In this document: in pieces, positions 1 through 20,290 of the stretch
Position numbering within the stretch: position 1 is the stretch's first letter
How the letters are laid out: every line of letters begins with the position of its first letter
Assembly: GCA_010279815.1 (NCBI GenBank)
Contig: QEOQ01000041.1
Location: forward strand, 809,048-873,047
Direction: 5' to 3'
Length of the DNA stretch: 64,000 nucleotides
DNA from: Brachionus plicatilis
Lineage: Eukaryota > Rotifera > Eurotatoria > Ploima > Brachionidae
Notes under the pieces: generated by a model
Seen by the model: only the letters and a program-made list of their open reading frames with translations
What the model was told of the DNA's origin: nothing
The model's database searches: none
Position numbers and translations under genes: made by a program

Positions 1-263
1 GAAAAAATTTGGTCAACGAAATTCTTTCACAAGGAAAAATTATAATTACAGACAGATTACATGCCAGTATTTTTTCATTGCTTATCGGACGGCCCCACAT
101 TATTATAAATGAAAAATATAAGAAGATTTTTAATACTCGGAGCACTGCCTTTGGAAACAAAACAGAATGTAAAAGAAAATTTCTGAAAGAATATTATGCC
201 GAGAATCCTGTAACAGCAGCAAAAATGGCAATCAACCTTCTAAAAAGCAAAAATTTAAATTAA
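1..263 (+). CDS. Polysaccharide pyruvyl transferase-like protein, C-terminal end only
   Basis: The reading frame is open from the window edge to a TAA at 261-263, so only the last ~86 residues are visible. The fragment carries the motif ITDRLHASIFSLLIGRPHI followed by a YKKIF stretch. This matches the C-terminal sugar-nucleotide-binding part of the polysaccharide pyruvyl transferase family, which adds a pyruvyl ketal to sugars of exopolysaccharides or glycans (family knowledge). No intron is visible in this stretch. An AT-rich 3' tail with AAATAAAG follows near 276. The family is mainly bacterial with scattered eukaryotic members, so ancient horizontal transfer is possible but cannot be shown from this piece. 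The upstream domain and start codon lie outside the window. Confidence 0.72.
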   Translation, partial: KNLVNEILSQGKIIITDRLHASIFSLLIGRPHIIINEKYKKIFNTRSTAFGNKTECKRKFLKEYYAENPVTAAKMAINLLKSKNLN

Positions 264-1258
264 AATTTTTTTTTTAAATAAAGAAAACTTTCTCTTGCTC
301 TTTTTTTTTCTTTTCTCTCTTAAAAATAGTTCTGGTAACTGTTCACGACTTAAGTTAAATAGTTAAAAATTCATCTGGCCACCACAGTTTCGGCGCTCCT
401 CTTAATATTATCGTTCTTGAAAGTTGACCAGGCTTTAAATGGTTATATTTTGTTTGAAAAAAAGTGTAATCTTACGTAAAATTACACAAATTTTTGTAAG
501 AACCACGTAAAAGAAAAGCACTGTATATACGAAACGGAGATTTGTATTCTAGTATATATTTTATCTTTATTCGTAAGCATAGTAAAATAAAGATTCAAAG
601 GTCTCATGTAAGTCATGTTTGTAACTGCACCTTGTATAATAATAACATGTCAGAATTATATAAATCACTTAAAAAAAGTAAGAATTTTTATAACTTGAAA
701 AACACAGCTTAAAATTAAATTAATATACAATTTGAATTAAGGTAATTAAAATCGTTATTGAGAAAGAAGGTGGATGGTCGAACCATTAGTTTATATTTTA
801 TTGGTTTTTTAAAATTTTACAAATATTAGCGATTAAATATTTTGTGTAAAATAATCAGTTAAAAATGTATGCAAGTTTTTTTTAAATAAAATTTTCATTA
901 TTTTCCGTAATTTTACTCTTTTTAATTAAAATTTACCATAATTTACGTAAAACTTATAAAATTATAAAATTTTATATTATTTTATTTTTTAAAATTTTTT
1001 GTAGAACTTATAAATTTTTTTTTTCTTAAAATAAAAAACTAAAAAAAAAACAAAAATTTTTTTTTACTATTTACGAAAATTTACGTAAAATTATCAAAGT
1101 TAAATTTAGTAAAATTACGGTATTTTACCTAAAATATAGTAAAAAAATAGTAAAATACAGATATCGTAACACCACTGTAAAATAATTTTGGGTTACAACA
1201 GAGTTCATTCGAAACGCCTACTCTTCTGTTAAACCCTCTTGTTTGAACATTTTTGTTT
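264..1258. other. AT-rich intergenic stretch without a gene
   Basis: No coding exon could be supported. The right part (880-1180) is a repeat listed separately; the rest is low-complexity AT sequence. Confidence 0.6.
880..1180. repeat. TTTACGTAAAA-rich dispersed repeat ending in CACCACTGT
   Basis: The stretch repeats variants of TTTACGTAAAA and GTAAAATTT and ends with AACACCACTGTAAAAT near 1162-1180. The element at 36660-37028 ends the same way (AAATCACCACTG) and has the same internal words, so both look like one small transposon family. The left boundary of this copy is unclear. Confidence 0.45.
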
Positions 1259-1400
1259 TGTTTTTATGGTAAAAACCTTTTGACAACAAAAAATCTGCTT
1301 TCTACACCCAAAAAAAAGATTTTCACAACCAAAAAAAATTCCTGATCAAAAGTACTCAATTTTTTGAAAAATGAATAAATTATTTATAAATCAAATAAAT

Positions 1401-1448
1401 AATGATTTTTACACTAAAAAAAAAGTCTTTTTTAGTGTAAAAATCATT
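1401..1448. repeat. Perfect ~21-base hairpin
   Basis: AATGATTTTTACACTAAAAA is followed after a short loop by its exact reverse complement. It lies inside the inverted-repeat element and could be the end of a further nested insertion or a cruciform-forming spacer. Confidence 0.7.
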
Positions 1449-1480
1449 AAAAGTTCGTTTAATTTTTACAGTATTTTAAA

Positions 1481-1740
1481 CTATTTTTTAGATTTTGGAG
1501 GTCTTCCTCTCTTTTTAGGCTTCTCTTTCTCCAATGCTGTTTTCAATTTTTTTGATCTCCCTCGCTTGTTCTCTTTGGCAAATTCAACTCCAGTCTCAAC
1601 ATCTATTACATCCTCAACTAACTCGTCCTCATCTTCACTTCACTTTTCTAGGTCTACCGCGCTTTTTCACTTGTTTTACAACATCAATTTCATTGCATTC
1701 TTCAGCCGACTCGTCCTCATCTATTGCCAAAGCTTTTTTC
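1481..1740 (-). pseudogene. AT-hook protein fragment, frameshifted
   Basis: Read on the minus strand, two adjacent frames each encode acidic stretches (DEDESAEE, SEDEDELVED) and AT-hook cores: KKRGRPRK in the upstream frame and KKRGRPPK near the stop at 1481-1483, plus a weaker KRGRSKK. AT-hooks bind the minor groove of AT-rich DNA and occur in chromatin proteins. A stop in the first frame falls where the second frame takes over, so a one-base frameshift separates the halves; I do not treat it as an active gene. It lies wholly between the arms of the 1259-1869 element. The identity of the parent gene is unknown. SNAPC4 in this window also has RGRK-type hooks, but the sequences are not obviously the same. 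Confidence 0.55.
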
Positions 1741-2109
1741 AAAAAAGAGCAAAACATCCAAAAAAAAGATTATCACAACCCTATTATTTTTTTTTTGGTT
1801 GTGATAATCTTTTTTTTGGGTGTAGAAAGCAAATTTTTTGTTGTCAAACACGACATCCTGTTTTTATGGAGAATCAAAAAATAAATTATATAAAAAAAGT
1901 ACAAAGCTTTCATAGCTAAAATAAAATTAAAGGGAAAAAAAAATTGTTTTGATTCATATTTTTTAAACAGAAGCAGGTGTCATATCTAAAACTTAGCATT
2001 GAAAATGATCAAATAAAATAATTAATATTTAACACATTTTATTTTGAAAATAAATTACTTTTTTATTTTAAACAACAAAAATCTCATAAATAAACGAAAA
2101 ACAATAGAA

Positions 2110-4645
2110 CTACACATTAGTCTGAAATCTTGACGAGTATATATTTGCTTTTTGATAAATCCCATTAGCTATTTTCAAGTGAAAATGTTAAAACAATTAC
2201 TAAAAAGAAATTAATTTTTAAGTACTCACCGGTTAGATCCGATTGACCTATTGATTTTAATTTGTCGATGAATATTAAATTCTGAGTGTCTGACGGAAAT
2301 TTAACACATTCACTTAGTGATTCTAAAGAATTCTGTTCAACTACTAGCGATATCTGATTTGACTGTTTTTTGAATGAGCTATCAATTTTTCTATACTTTA
2401 ATAAAAAAAATTATTAAAATTTTCATTTATATATAATTTAATAAAATCTACATCTGACAAATTTTTTGACATTTCTTTAAATACCGCATTTTCACATGTA
2501 TAGATTTGATACTGTTGGGTTGATTTGTCATTGTGCTCATATCCAGAATGATCTGAAACACTTGGCAAGGACTTGGTCACTTTATCTTTGCGAATCCGCT
2601 GCATACAAATCAAAGCAAAAATAGATAAAATCAAAATAAAAATCAAAATCGAAAAAATTATTATCAACGCCAAAGTCAGCAGAGCATTGATCGGTTCGCC
2701 TGATAATTTAAAAAGCAATTAATTTGAAAGAAATTAAATTTGAAAAATTTTTACTTTTTCTTTTTACTTGAAATCCATAGAACCCATTTCCAAATCCATT
2801 GCCAACTGTGCAATTATAAAATCCTTCATCGTCACTATTAGCGTCTCTAACTACCAATTTAAACCTAGTAGACATTTTAAGCTCTTTAAAATCGTCTTGC
2901 AACATAGTAAATCTCTCATTTTCTCTAGATGGATAAACAGTCCTGATTACCATTGAGTTGTTTTTGTCCATTTTGAAGCAAATTGGACCTGACTAAAAAA
3001 TTGCATGAAAATGATGATTTTTATTCAATCTTTTGATTTACCTCATAGGAAGGACTTGATAAAACATTAAAAAAAATGTCTAATTCTTTTTTAGAATTGA
3101 TAAAAAATGTATCCTGGCCAATAAATAAAGGCGGACCCTGAGTAATTAGTGAAACTTTGGAGGAAATAGGAGGAAATCTTTCAGAATGTGCCTGACATTC
3201 GTATTCTCCGTCAAAACTGTCACTCAAATTAAGACTTTCACCTATGTGAATTACTTGGTCAAAATTTTTGATCCAATGTATTTCGGACTTAGGATTGGAA
3301 TCAACTGAACAGTTTAGAGAAATTCTATCCGTTTTGTTTCTCATCACAACTATTGAGTCTGGTTTATTTAAAAATTTTGGGGGATCTTAAACAAAATAAG
3401 AATCTTGAATAAAAATTTTTCGGTTTTTAAAAAAAAAAAATTACATAATATGTCCATTGAATAGTTCAAAATACTTTTTCCAATTAAATTACTATCTTCA
3501 CACACTAATAAACTTGAATTCATATTGCGATTTAATTTTAGTCTAATGGACCCATTTATGCTATAAAATTTGTACTTCTCGTTTAAATAAAAAAATTTCC
3601 TTAAAAATTAAAAAATGAGTTTTTCTATTTTTTTAAACAAAAATCTAACTTTTTTGAATCATTTTTTTCATGATCACCAGCTGACTCCGATTTACAATGA
3701 AAAGTGAATGTTTTGCCTTCTTCCAAAGGCTCTTTTGGTTCATAATCAATTGACAAAATAGGCGGATCTAAATTAAAAAAATTTAAAATTTTAATCAAAT
3801 TTTTCTAAAATTTTAAATCACACATTTGAGGTCTATTCGAACGGCTTTTATTGTCGGATTGTCGAGTAAAGGGTGTTCGACTAAAGCTATCAGAGTCTTT
3901 CTTGCCAAATCCATGCTACCTGTCAAACTAAGTCTATTGATAAATACTGATTCAGAATTTTTGAATGTCGAAATTTGAAAACTCGAATTCAAATTTTCAA
4001 CTAATTTTATGTTTTCAAGTCTATTCAAGCTGTTTGCTTCAGTGATTTGATCAAAAACAATTGTGTCCATCATAAACCAGTTTATGTTTGGCTCAGGCAC
4101 AGAATTATGCACCAAACATTCGATATTTTCAGTTTGGTCCAGTATGATCTCCACTGAATTTTTATGATTTAATTCAATCCTAGTTGGTTTCACTTTTAAT
4201 AAAATCGAAAATTAATTAAAAAATAAAAAAAAATTTATGTTCTTTTACTCATTATTCTAAGACTTGCTGAGCTTGAATTTATCTTGAAAACATTTTTGTC
4301 CACTCTACGAGTAACTGTACATTTGTATTTTCCAACATCATTAGCAGTTATGTTTTGGATGAATAAATTCCATTCACCATTGCTTCGATTGCCAATTATG
4401 TAGAACCTTCGAAGACTCTTGTACCTGAGCCGGCCATCGCTGATACGAATGGTGCGACCCCATGTGCAAAAATCGTTCTTACACCACTCAACATAATCAA
4501 TTCCTTCTTTGTAATCCTTGATTAGGCATGGAAAAATCACATTTCCATTCAAATTGGTGTACTGATCGTCTGGATTACTTTGGATCTCGAGCGAGATCAC
4601 AAATTTTATCAAGACTAAATTTATTAGGCCAGTGCCAAAAAGCAT
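2110..4645 (-). CDS. KIRREL/NEPH/SYG-1-like immunoglobulin cell-adhesion receptor, complete
   Basis: Nine exons on the minus strand: 4645-4249, 4192-3824, 3767-3650, 3599-3445, 3385-3042, 2992-2755, 2699-2452, 2395-2230, 2168-2110. They total 2094 bases, 697 residues. The ATG at 4645 begins a signal peptide (residues ~1-19). Five Ig domains follow (about 20-132, 133-256, 257-347, 348-435, 436-540), then a transmembrane helix (~546-572) and a ~125-residue tail ending SSRFQTNV, a class I PDZ ligand. Domain 1 has the family pattern of a W-containing strand, a 'RFYIIGN' strand and DVGKYKC; domains 3 and 4 begin with the YPP motif typical of nephrin/Kirre proteins. Five Ig domains plus a C-terminal T-x-V is the KIRREL/Rst/SYG-1 layout, so homophilic or nephrin-type adhesion at cell contacts is likely. 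Domain 2 lacks the usual second cysteine (LIALVEHP), and domain 3 lacks the usual tryptophan. An AATAAA lies at 2062-2067. The first and last exon joins are the least certain. Confidence 0.88.
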
Positions 4646-5512
4646 TATGAATAGTTTTGTGAACTAGAATTTTTTGATCTCAATAAGATAAATTTTGTAC
4701 AAAAAAAAACTCCAAGTCATTTGTTTTTAATTGATTTCTATTCTTGACGATTTTGAATAATCGACAAAGTCTATCTAAAAAATTTAAAAATGATAAAAAA
4801 TAAGATTAAATCTATTGATTTCAAATCAATCTAAATCGATTTTGTACTAGAAATATTTTCAATTATGTTTCATTTAGAGCAAAAAACAAATTACCGTAAA
4901 AAGTGATGTTTGAAAAAAATTTCCGGAATTTTTTTGTTACAATCACTTTAAAAACCTCTAGAGAGAAACCATCCGTGAAATAAATAGCTTTAAGTGGTCT
5001 AATTATTTTACGAGTATTTGGTTCTAATTTGGAATTTAAATAAAATTATTTAAAATTTTTTTTTATCATTTTCTTAAGTAAATATTGTCCGAATAAATAT
5101 GAAAGAAAAATTGACGTGATTTTACAAAATAATGCCTAAAAAATAGAAATTATAGTAATTCTATCCTGATTTAGTCAAAATTCGATTTTGTATCAAAATT
5201 AAGACGCAATTTAATTTGCTAAAACAAATGCTTTTTGTGTCCGAATTTTTCGATGTTCATTAATCCTCTTAATTAAGAAACTTAAAAAAAAAGGAATCAA
5301 TGCTAGAAAAGTCGTTCGGTTTTAAAGCATTTTAAATTGAAAATTCTCACTAGACTAAAGCTTAGTAAATTTAAGTTTTAAACGACCAAAAAATACCTAT
5401 TAAAACGATTTGGCTAAAAAAATTTTCATCTTTTAAAAAGTGTGTCTTATCTTGATATTGTTTAGTTGAAAATATTTTTAATTAATCTCTAAGTTTTTTT
5501 TATTAATTCAAG
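4646..5512. other. Region between two divergent genes
   Basis: No exon could be fixed here. It should hold the promoter of the KIRREL-like gene (minus) and any upstream exon or promoter of the gene at 5513 (plus). No specific motif was recognised. Confidence 0.5.
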
Positions 5513-5814
5513 TGACAATTTTGAAAAGATCAAAGACCATATTTTTCAATTTAAATCATGACAAAAAAGAGTCCTACATTGATGAATCGAAGGTAAGAGA
5601 CTATTTATCCTTAAGACTCAATCGATCAAAAAAGAATTCCTTTAATTTTCCTATTTAGAAATTAATTTATTCGTTGATCAAAGATTTTTCAAAAATAGGC
5701 CTAAATAGCCTCAATTTTTCCCAAGGTATTTTCTCTTGATAGACTATTGATTATCATTTAATAGATCCATTACCAAAATTCCACCTTATTGTTTACAGTC
5801 ACATAAATCTGTAA
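5513..5814 (+). CDS. Unrecognised gene, three 3' exons
   Basis: Three phase-consistent exons: 5513-5592 (acceptor AATTCAAG, donor GAAG/GTAAGA), 5659-5725 (acceptor CTATTTAG, donor CAAG/GTATTT) and 5765-5814 (acceptor TTAATAG, stop TAA at 5812). They join into an open frame of about 64 residues with segments such as TIFFNLNHDKKESYIDES, LIKDFSKIGLNSLNF and DPLPKFHLIVYSH before the stop. The introns are 66 and 39 bases. AATAAA sequences follow within ~40 bases of the stop. The fragment is predicted to be a compact alpha/beta piece without membrane segments. The first exon with the ATG was not found; it should lie upstream, end after one base of a codon, and may share a promoter region with the KIRREL-like gene. 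I could not assign a family. Confidence 0.55.
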
Positions 5815-8800
5815 GCTTGTAAAAATAAAAAAAATAAACTAAATCGTCATAAAATAAATTTCAACTGAATTATTCTTTATTGTTCAATTTTTTTGTTGTA
5901 TTTAAAAAATCAATTTTTTTTAATTCTGTCTTTAAATAGATTGAAAAAAAATTAAATTATTAAATTCATTCAAAAATTATTCAAAAATTGAGCTTAACAT
6001 TGACCAAATGTTAATGGTCGAAATAAAATGATAAAAATATCTAACTTGGTGTTCAATTTCAAATTAAAATCTAATCAAATTACAGGTACTTTTTTGTTGA
6101 ATAGTGGATTAAAAAGATAATTTTGTTTTTATAAAAAAAGGATTAAGCTAAACACTAAAATCTTGACCAAACTCAAAAGTTTTAAATTACTGGTTGAGAA
6201 AGTGTCAAGACTAGCACAGATAATAGCTTGTAAATAAACGCTGTTGTTTTGGTTGTACCTGATGGTTTTAGACAAACAGGAACTAATAATCGATAAACTT
6301 TCATTTATTTTAAGTGGATTTAAATATTATTTTAGTGGCCGCACAAGTCAAATGAGAAACAAAAAATACTGCAAATATTATTGTTATAAATGACAGCGAC
6401 CAACGTGAAAAAAAAACTACAAAGTCCAATCATTTGTTTTATTTTGAATGTAATTTAAATTAAATATAAAATCAATAAAATTTATTGAGAATTCAAGATT
6501 ATTTTTTATTTACCATCACTTTTCGTGTGAATTTAAACTAGCCACACACTTATTATATCTAACTCCTGTTATCCTGGTTGAAACAAATATTGTAAAAGGA
6601 AATCTTAAATGAGGCAAAAATCGATTCACGATTTTTTTAATATAAATCGTCTAAAACCCCTAATGCAAATTGTTCTAGCTCTATTTGTTCTTGGCTACAA
6701 AAAGAATTAATTTATCGACTCATTTGGCCTAATAGGACTAAAAGCAAGCATATCTGTTTACCTGAAAAATAGCGATTTATTTTAAGAAAGCTTTTAAAAT
6801 TATTGCTTCCGTGTTATTGCTAAAGTTCTTGGGTAATTTTTTGTTCAGAGAGGACAAAAGCTTATTTTCAGCATGAGTCTTAACTTCAGGCACAAATAAA
6901 TTATTCAGAACGATAAGTAAAAAAAAGTAAATTTTTGAATAAACAAATATTTAACACCTAATAAGAAAAATAATGAAAATTTTGTAATCGAAATCGATAC
7001 TTGTGCCAAATTTCAAGACATAAGCATTAATCTAAAACTGCTTGATTACCAAATTATTGTATATCTTTAAAAACTATCTATTTTACTAGAGAATTGATTT
7101 ATTCTAAAATAATTAGCTTTGTAGACGACTTATTAAAAGCTTTAATTAAATTGTATCTTAAAATATAGCTTTTTTTAACATAATTTTTAAATTAGACTTT
7201 TAAATTGTCTACAGTAATTTAAATTAAATTCTTACCGAATGAAACTTTTATTTTATTATATTTAAATGAATGATATCTAATGTCAAATACCTGACTTCTT
7301 TGTGTGTAAAAGCTTTTTTTTCCTGGACCATTCAACACTTAAAAATCAATACAATGTCATCTTTTTTTTTAGTTTTTATTTATCTTAAATCTTTTCTTTA
7401 TCTTCATGTTTTTATTTAATTTTTATTCTGAAAGAGAAATGGCTTGATACAAATTTACAGTGGATGAAAAAAAATTTAATCTTTTTTATTTTAAAGTAAA
7501 AAAATAAACTAAATAATTAAAATAATATTAAGATATTGAACGGGTGAATCTTCGAGTGGAATCAAATAAATGCTAATTTATTTTTTTGCCAAGGAAATGG
7601 TAATAAAATTGAATATTTTAATTTCCTAATAAAACGGAGCCATCTTTTTAAGGTAAAACTTCTGAAGAATATCTTTGTTCTGCAAGTCACTTCAAAGACT
7701 TGTGTACTCGTACTCTTGAAAGGCTAAATATTATTTTATTTTTATTTCACAAAGCTCTTGGCATCTGACTAAATCTACTCTTACGAATAGTTTAAGTTCT
7801 ATGATTTCATTTTTGATTATTTCTTAATTGAAACTGCATGCTAACCAAAGCTTTAATCTTGAGCAAGCCACTATGACAAAAATTTAGGTAAATTAAAAGG
7901 CTTAATTTTGAAATAAATGTTCATGCTCATAGAGGCACTTTTTAATAAATATCAATTTCTTCAACTTAGATGTCGCTACATTTTTTAAGCCTAGCGTTTT
8001 TACAATTAATTTTTCAAGCAACTAATAAAAGAATATGATAAATCGTGGTCGGCTTTTAAAAATAATATTGCCAATTTTATCATGTATGTAATATTTCTTG
8101 ATAAAGCTTAATTTTTATAAATTAAAAAAACTAAAAAAAAATTAAAAATACTAAATCTTTTCTTTTTAATCTGAAAATTACTGTTTTCAAAAATTTTTGA
8201 TCTAAAGTTACGAATCAAAAATAAGTTAAATTCATCTTTCTGATATTAATTCGAGAGTCGATCTTAAAAAGAAAAATTTTAATTATGGATCTTTAAAATA
8301 AATTTGACTGATGGATCCCCAAAATTTAATATCATTATATTGAAAAATTAATAAAAAAATTTAATTTGGTTAAAAATCAGCTCATTTGAACATATATTTT
8401 GTAGGACTTGAAGAAAAAAAACTTATACTAAAATTTGTTGAATAATTTGATTTAAAAAAAAAACTTTATTAAAACTCTTTTAGACAAATCGGTCATTTTT
8501 TTTAACTCAAATAATAATAAAGAAACACTTTCCATTTTGTTCTTGGATATTTTTTGTACCATTTTTAGTTGCTTTAAAATTGTATCTTTTTTCTTGTTTT
8601 ATTAAAAGAAATTAATTTTGTACTTACAAGTTTTTGTGTTAAAAAAATCAAAATTGTTAAATAAATTCAATTTAAAATCAATCGTATTTTATTTCCTCAG
8701 CAATGGACGAGACCTATCAGTCATAGGCTTATGGAATTAATTTTGGAAAACTTTTTTAATTGACAAATTTAAACAAAAGTAAAAAATAAAATATTGAAAA

Positions 8801-9774
8801 ACTATTTGAGTCTTCAAGGCTTAGTGAATTCTAGTTAAAAATTAGAAAAAGCAAAATTTAATTTTCAAATCCGTTTATTAAGAGTTTATAAATAAATATG
8901 ATATCAAACAATACAAAATTTTACATTAAATTGTTAAAAAAAACTTATTTGAAAACTGAAACTATCTAAATAAACATAAAAACGAATGATAAAGAGTAAA
9001 TAATCGGTGAATACACAGTTGATTATTGGAAAATACTCAAAGCGAAGATCAGCTTTTTTCTCAACAAAAAATAAATACTTCTCTTTCCTATTTTTATGAG
9101 ATTATATTTATTTAAAGATTATTTAAGTAAATGAATATTTAAATATTTTGTGTGCACTCCATCATGATTTAAGATTAAAATTTTTTCAACTCTGAAAATA
9201 TTTATCTTTTCACTCGGCTTTAAGGTGAATTTTATGTTTATATCAGCTATTAATAAGCCGAAAAATGTCGCTCGGAATTTCGACAATAAATCTGATACAA
9301 GTTCAGTACGGATAAATTTCATTATTTAAAAAGTAAATATTTGAATTTGATTTAACTCAAATTGATTAAAGCTAATGATTTTTATTAGTCAAACTTTCTG
9401 AATAAATTTTATCAAGATCTAATGTTTGTTGTTTTTACTTTTTCACTCAATTACCACTTGACCCTGATATTAAATATGAAATTTTGCTAGGAAACAATTT
9501 AAGAAAATCTAATCACTTGTTATCTTTCGATTTTTATTAATAACTATTTAAGTGAATTGTTAAAAAAAAATAACTTTTCTAATTAAAAAAAAATATTTTG
9601 AATTATTTGAAAAAAAAATGAACTTTTATTATCACGAAGTATCTATTGAATTAGGGAAATTTAAAAAAAAAATACTTTAAAAAGTTAAGATTTTTATTTG
9701 ATAAAATAAGTGATGTCAAATTAAAAAAAACAAAAAAACAAATTATATTTATAATTATTTAAAAATGAGAAAAT
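5815..9774. other. AT-rich intergenic stretch without a recognised gene
   Basis: About 4 kb with no ORF that has protein-like composition and no clear inverted repeats. It ends at the 3' end of SNAPC4. Confidence 0.5.
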
Positions 9775-18642
<8,868 letters not shown>

Positions 18643-18895
18643 TCCGTGAAATAATTCGAATATCTACAATCTTTCTTGTTTCAAATACTCAAAACACTTA
18701 TTCCGAAATTCTTCTCAGATGTTTTTGCATTAACTTACAATTTTAAATTTATAATCATAATTAATCATAATTGAATAATTTATTTTTATTTTTTTTTTCA
18801 CGTATTAGTAAATGCCTCTTGAATTTCACAGTAACACAAAAGATTGTTAACATTTAAACATTTTAATTTTTTTTAGTTAAATATATATTTTTTTA

Positions 18896-19117
18896 GAGTT
18901 GTAAATTTCTTTTGAATTCGATCGTTTCAATTCGGAAAAATTTAAATAACTTTTTTACTTTAAAGAAAAATTTAGATCTATAAAATGCTTAATGTTTAAG
19001 CAACTTTGCTTGATCCGAAAATTACAAACTTTACTAAAGTATTTCTTTTAGTAAAGAAGTTATTCAAGTTTTTCTGAATTGAAAAGATCGAATAAAAAAG
19101 AACTTCACAACCCCTAT
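18896..19117. mobile_element. Inverted-repeat element (GGGTTGTGAAGTTC family), copy 1
   Basis: Arms: GAATTCGATCGTTTCAATTC and its complement near 19075-19092, with the end CTTCACAACCCC; both arms carry GCTTAATGTTTAAGCAAC or TTTCTTTTAGTAAAG words. It shares arms with 36090-36435. The left end is more decayed. Confidence 0.55.
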
Positions 19118-19170
19118 ATTTTTTAAAAATCTTTAAATTTCATTTTTAGAATTAATAAATTACAATAACA

Positions 19171-19483
19171 GGCATTGTGAATTTTGGTTCAAAAATCAAA
19201 AACAAAATGTTGGAAGTGCTAATCCTTAAGTTCTAATGGACCAAAATATGTTCTGTAAATTGTAGTAACTAAAACTTCCTTTGAACCACCACTTAAAGTT
19301 AAATTGGATTTTTAATATAATGTAATATTCCAAATTTAATATTTTCTGAGTTTTGGAGGATCAGTATATTAGTGGTACAAAGGATGTATCAGTTGCTTCA
19401 ATTTACAGAACATGTTTTGGTCCTTCAGAACTTAAGCTTTGGAATTTTTAATATTTGTTTTTTATACCAAATTTCACAATGCC
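19171..19483. mobile_element. 313-base inverted-repeat element with exact 8-base target duplication
   Basis: Termini are GGCATTGTGAATTTTGG and its near complement TACCAAATTTCACAATGCC. CAATAACA occurs at 19163-19170 and 19484-19491, a perfect 8-base duplication. The arms extend about 130 bases (TTAAGTTCTAATGGACCAAA on the left). Terminal bases resemble the 24761-25113 element. An 8-base duplication fits hAT or Merlin superfamilies; no coding sequence remains. Confidence 0.85.
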
Positions 19484-20129
19484 CAATAACATAGGCATGA
19501 ATATTCCACTAACCAAAAAATCAAAATGTGCTGCGAAGAAAAAAAAAACACATGTCAGATTTGATTCAAAAATAAAGAGAATGATATTTTAATGATGATG
19601 AGTCCAACCAAAAATCAGCCAAAAAACATCCAAACCATGTCTAAGTATTAATCAATTATGTATTTAGAGTAAGAAGCTAATGAAAAAAAGAGTTTTGTAT
19701 TGCCCGAATAGATGAACCAAAAAAATGAATATTTTTTTTATCTATTTTTTTCAATTAATTTTTTTATTATTTTTTTATTTGATTTGTCTTGTTTTATAAA
19801 GGCATATAATTATTACCTATGTTATTTTCATGCATTATAAAGACAAAATAATGATGTTATGAATAATTTTATTTATGATATCTTAATAGCTAAAAAAAGA
19901 GAGATTTTTTTTTGAATGGACCCAATCGTTTAATATGGTGTGAAGAAGTTAGCTAACTATACAGAAAATAAATTCCCACGGCTCTTCTTCTTATCTTCTT
20001 ATCTTATTTATTATATTTAATCATTTTAATTTAATTTAAATTTAACTTTATTTAGATTTTGATATTAAATTTTTAAGGAGATTTGGTTTGGCACAGAAAA
20101 GAAATAAAGAGATAAATTTTGGAGAATTA

Positions 20130-20290
20130 ACGTATTTCGTCGTTCTATTATGCTGCACCACAAGTTAAGACATGCCTTTGGATCATGTACCAAAGTACAT
20201 CTCGCCCATGCTATAATATTGTTTACTTTGAGAGCATGCTCTAATAGCGTAATCATGCGTTTAGGTCCGCATCAAACACTGAAAGCCATT
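20130..20290. repeat. Repeat shared with the 53-kb composite
   Basis: TTATGCTGCACCACAAGTTA, ACCAAAGTACATCTCGCCC and TAGGTCCGCATCAAACACT occur here and at 53005-53130 with few changes. Short open frames on both strands are by-products. Confidence 0.7.

Larger units (their letters stand above)
1259..1869. mobile_element. Inverted-repeat element carrying an AT-hook gene fragment
   Basis: The left arm (about 1279-1340) and right arm (about 1770-1846) are inverted copies. Both contain TTGACAACAAAAAAT, CTTTCTACACCC and a CACAACC block separated by A-runs. The direct repeat TGTTTTTATGG occurs at 1259-1269 and again at 1859-1869, outside the arms, as expected for a target duplication of 9-11 bases. 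The arms are not symmetrical all the way out to these repeats, so the exact ends are uncertain. The right arm has its own 20-base hairpin (about 1765-1820). The interior holds a non-TE-looking AT-hook coding fragment on the minus strand, so this resembles a DNA transposon that captured part of a host gene. Confidence 0.6.

Noticed and set aside
1371..1919. Open frames of 182 and 116 codons on the plus strand
   Set aside because: They are the antisense of the AT-hook fragment and run through the inverted arms; composition is Phe/Ser-rich AT noise.
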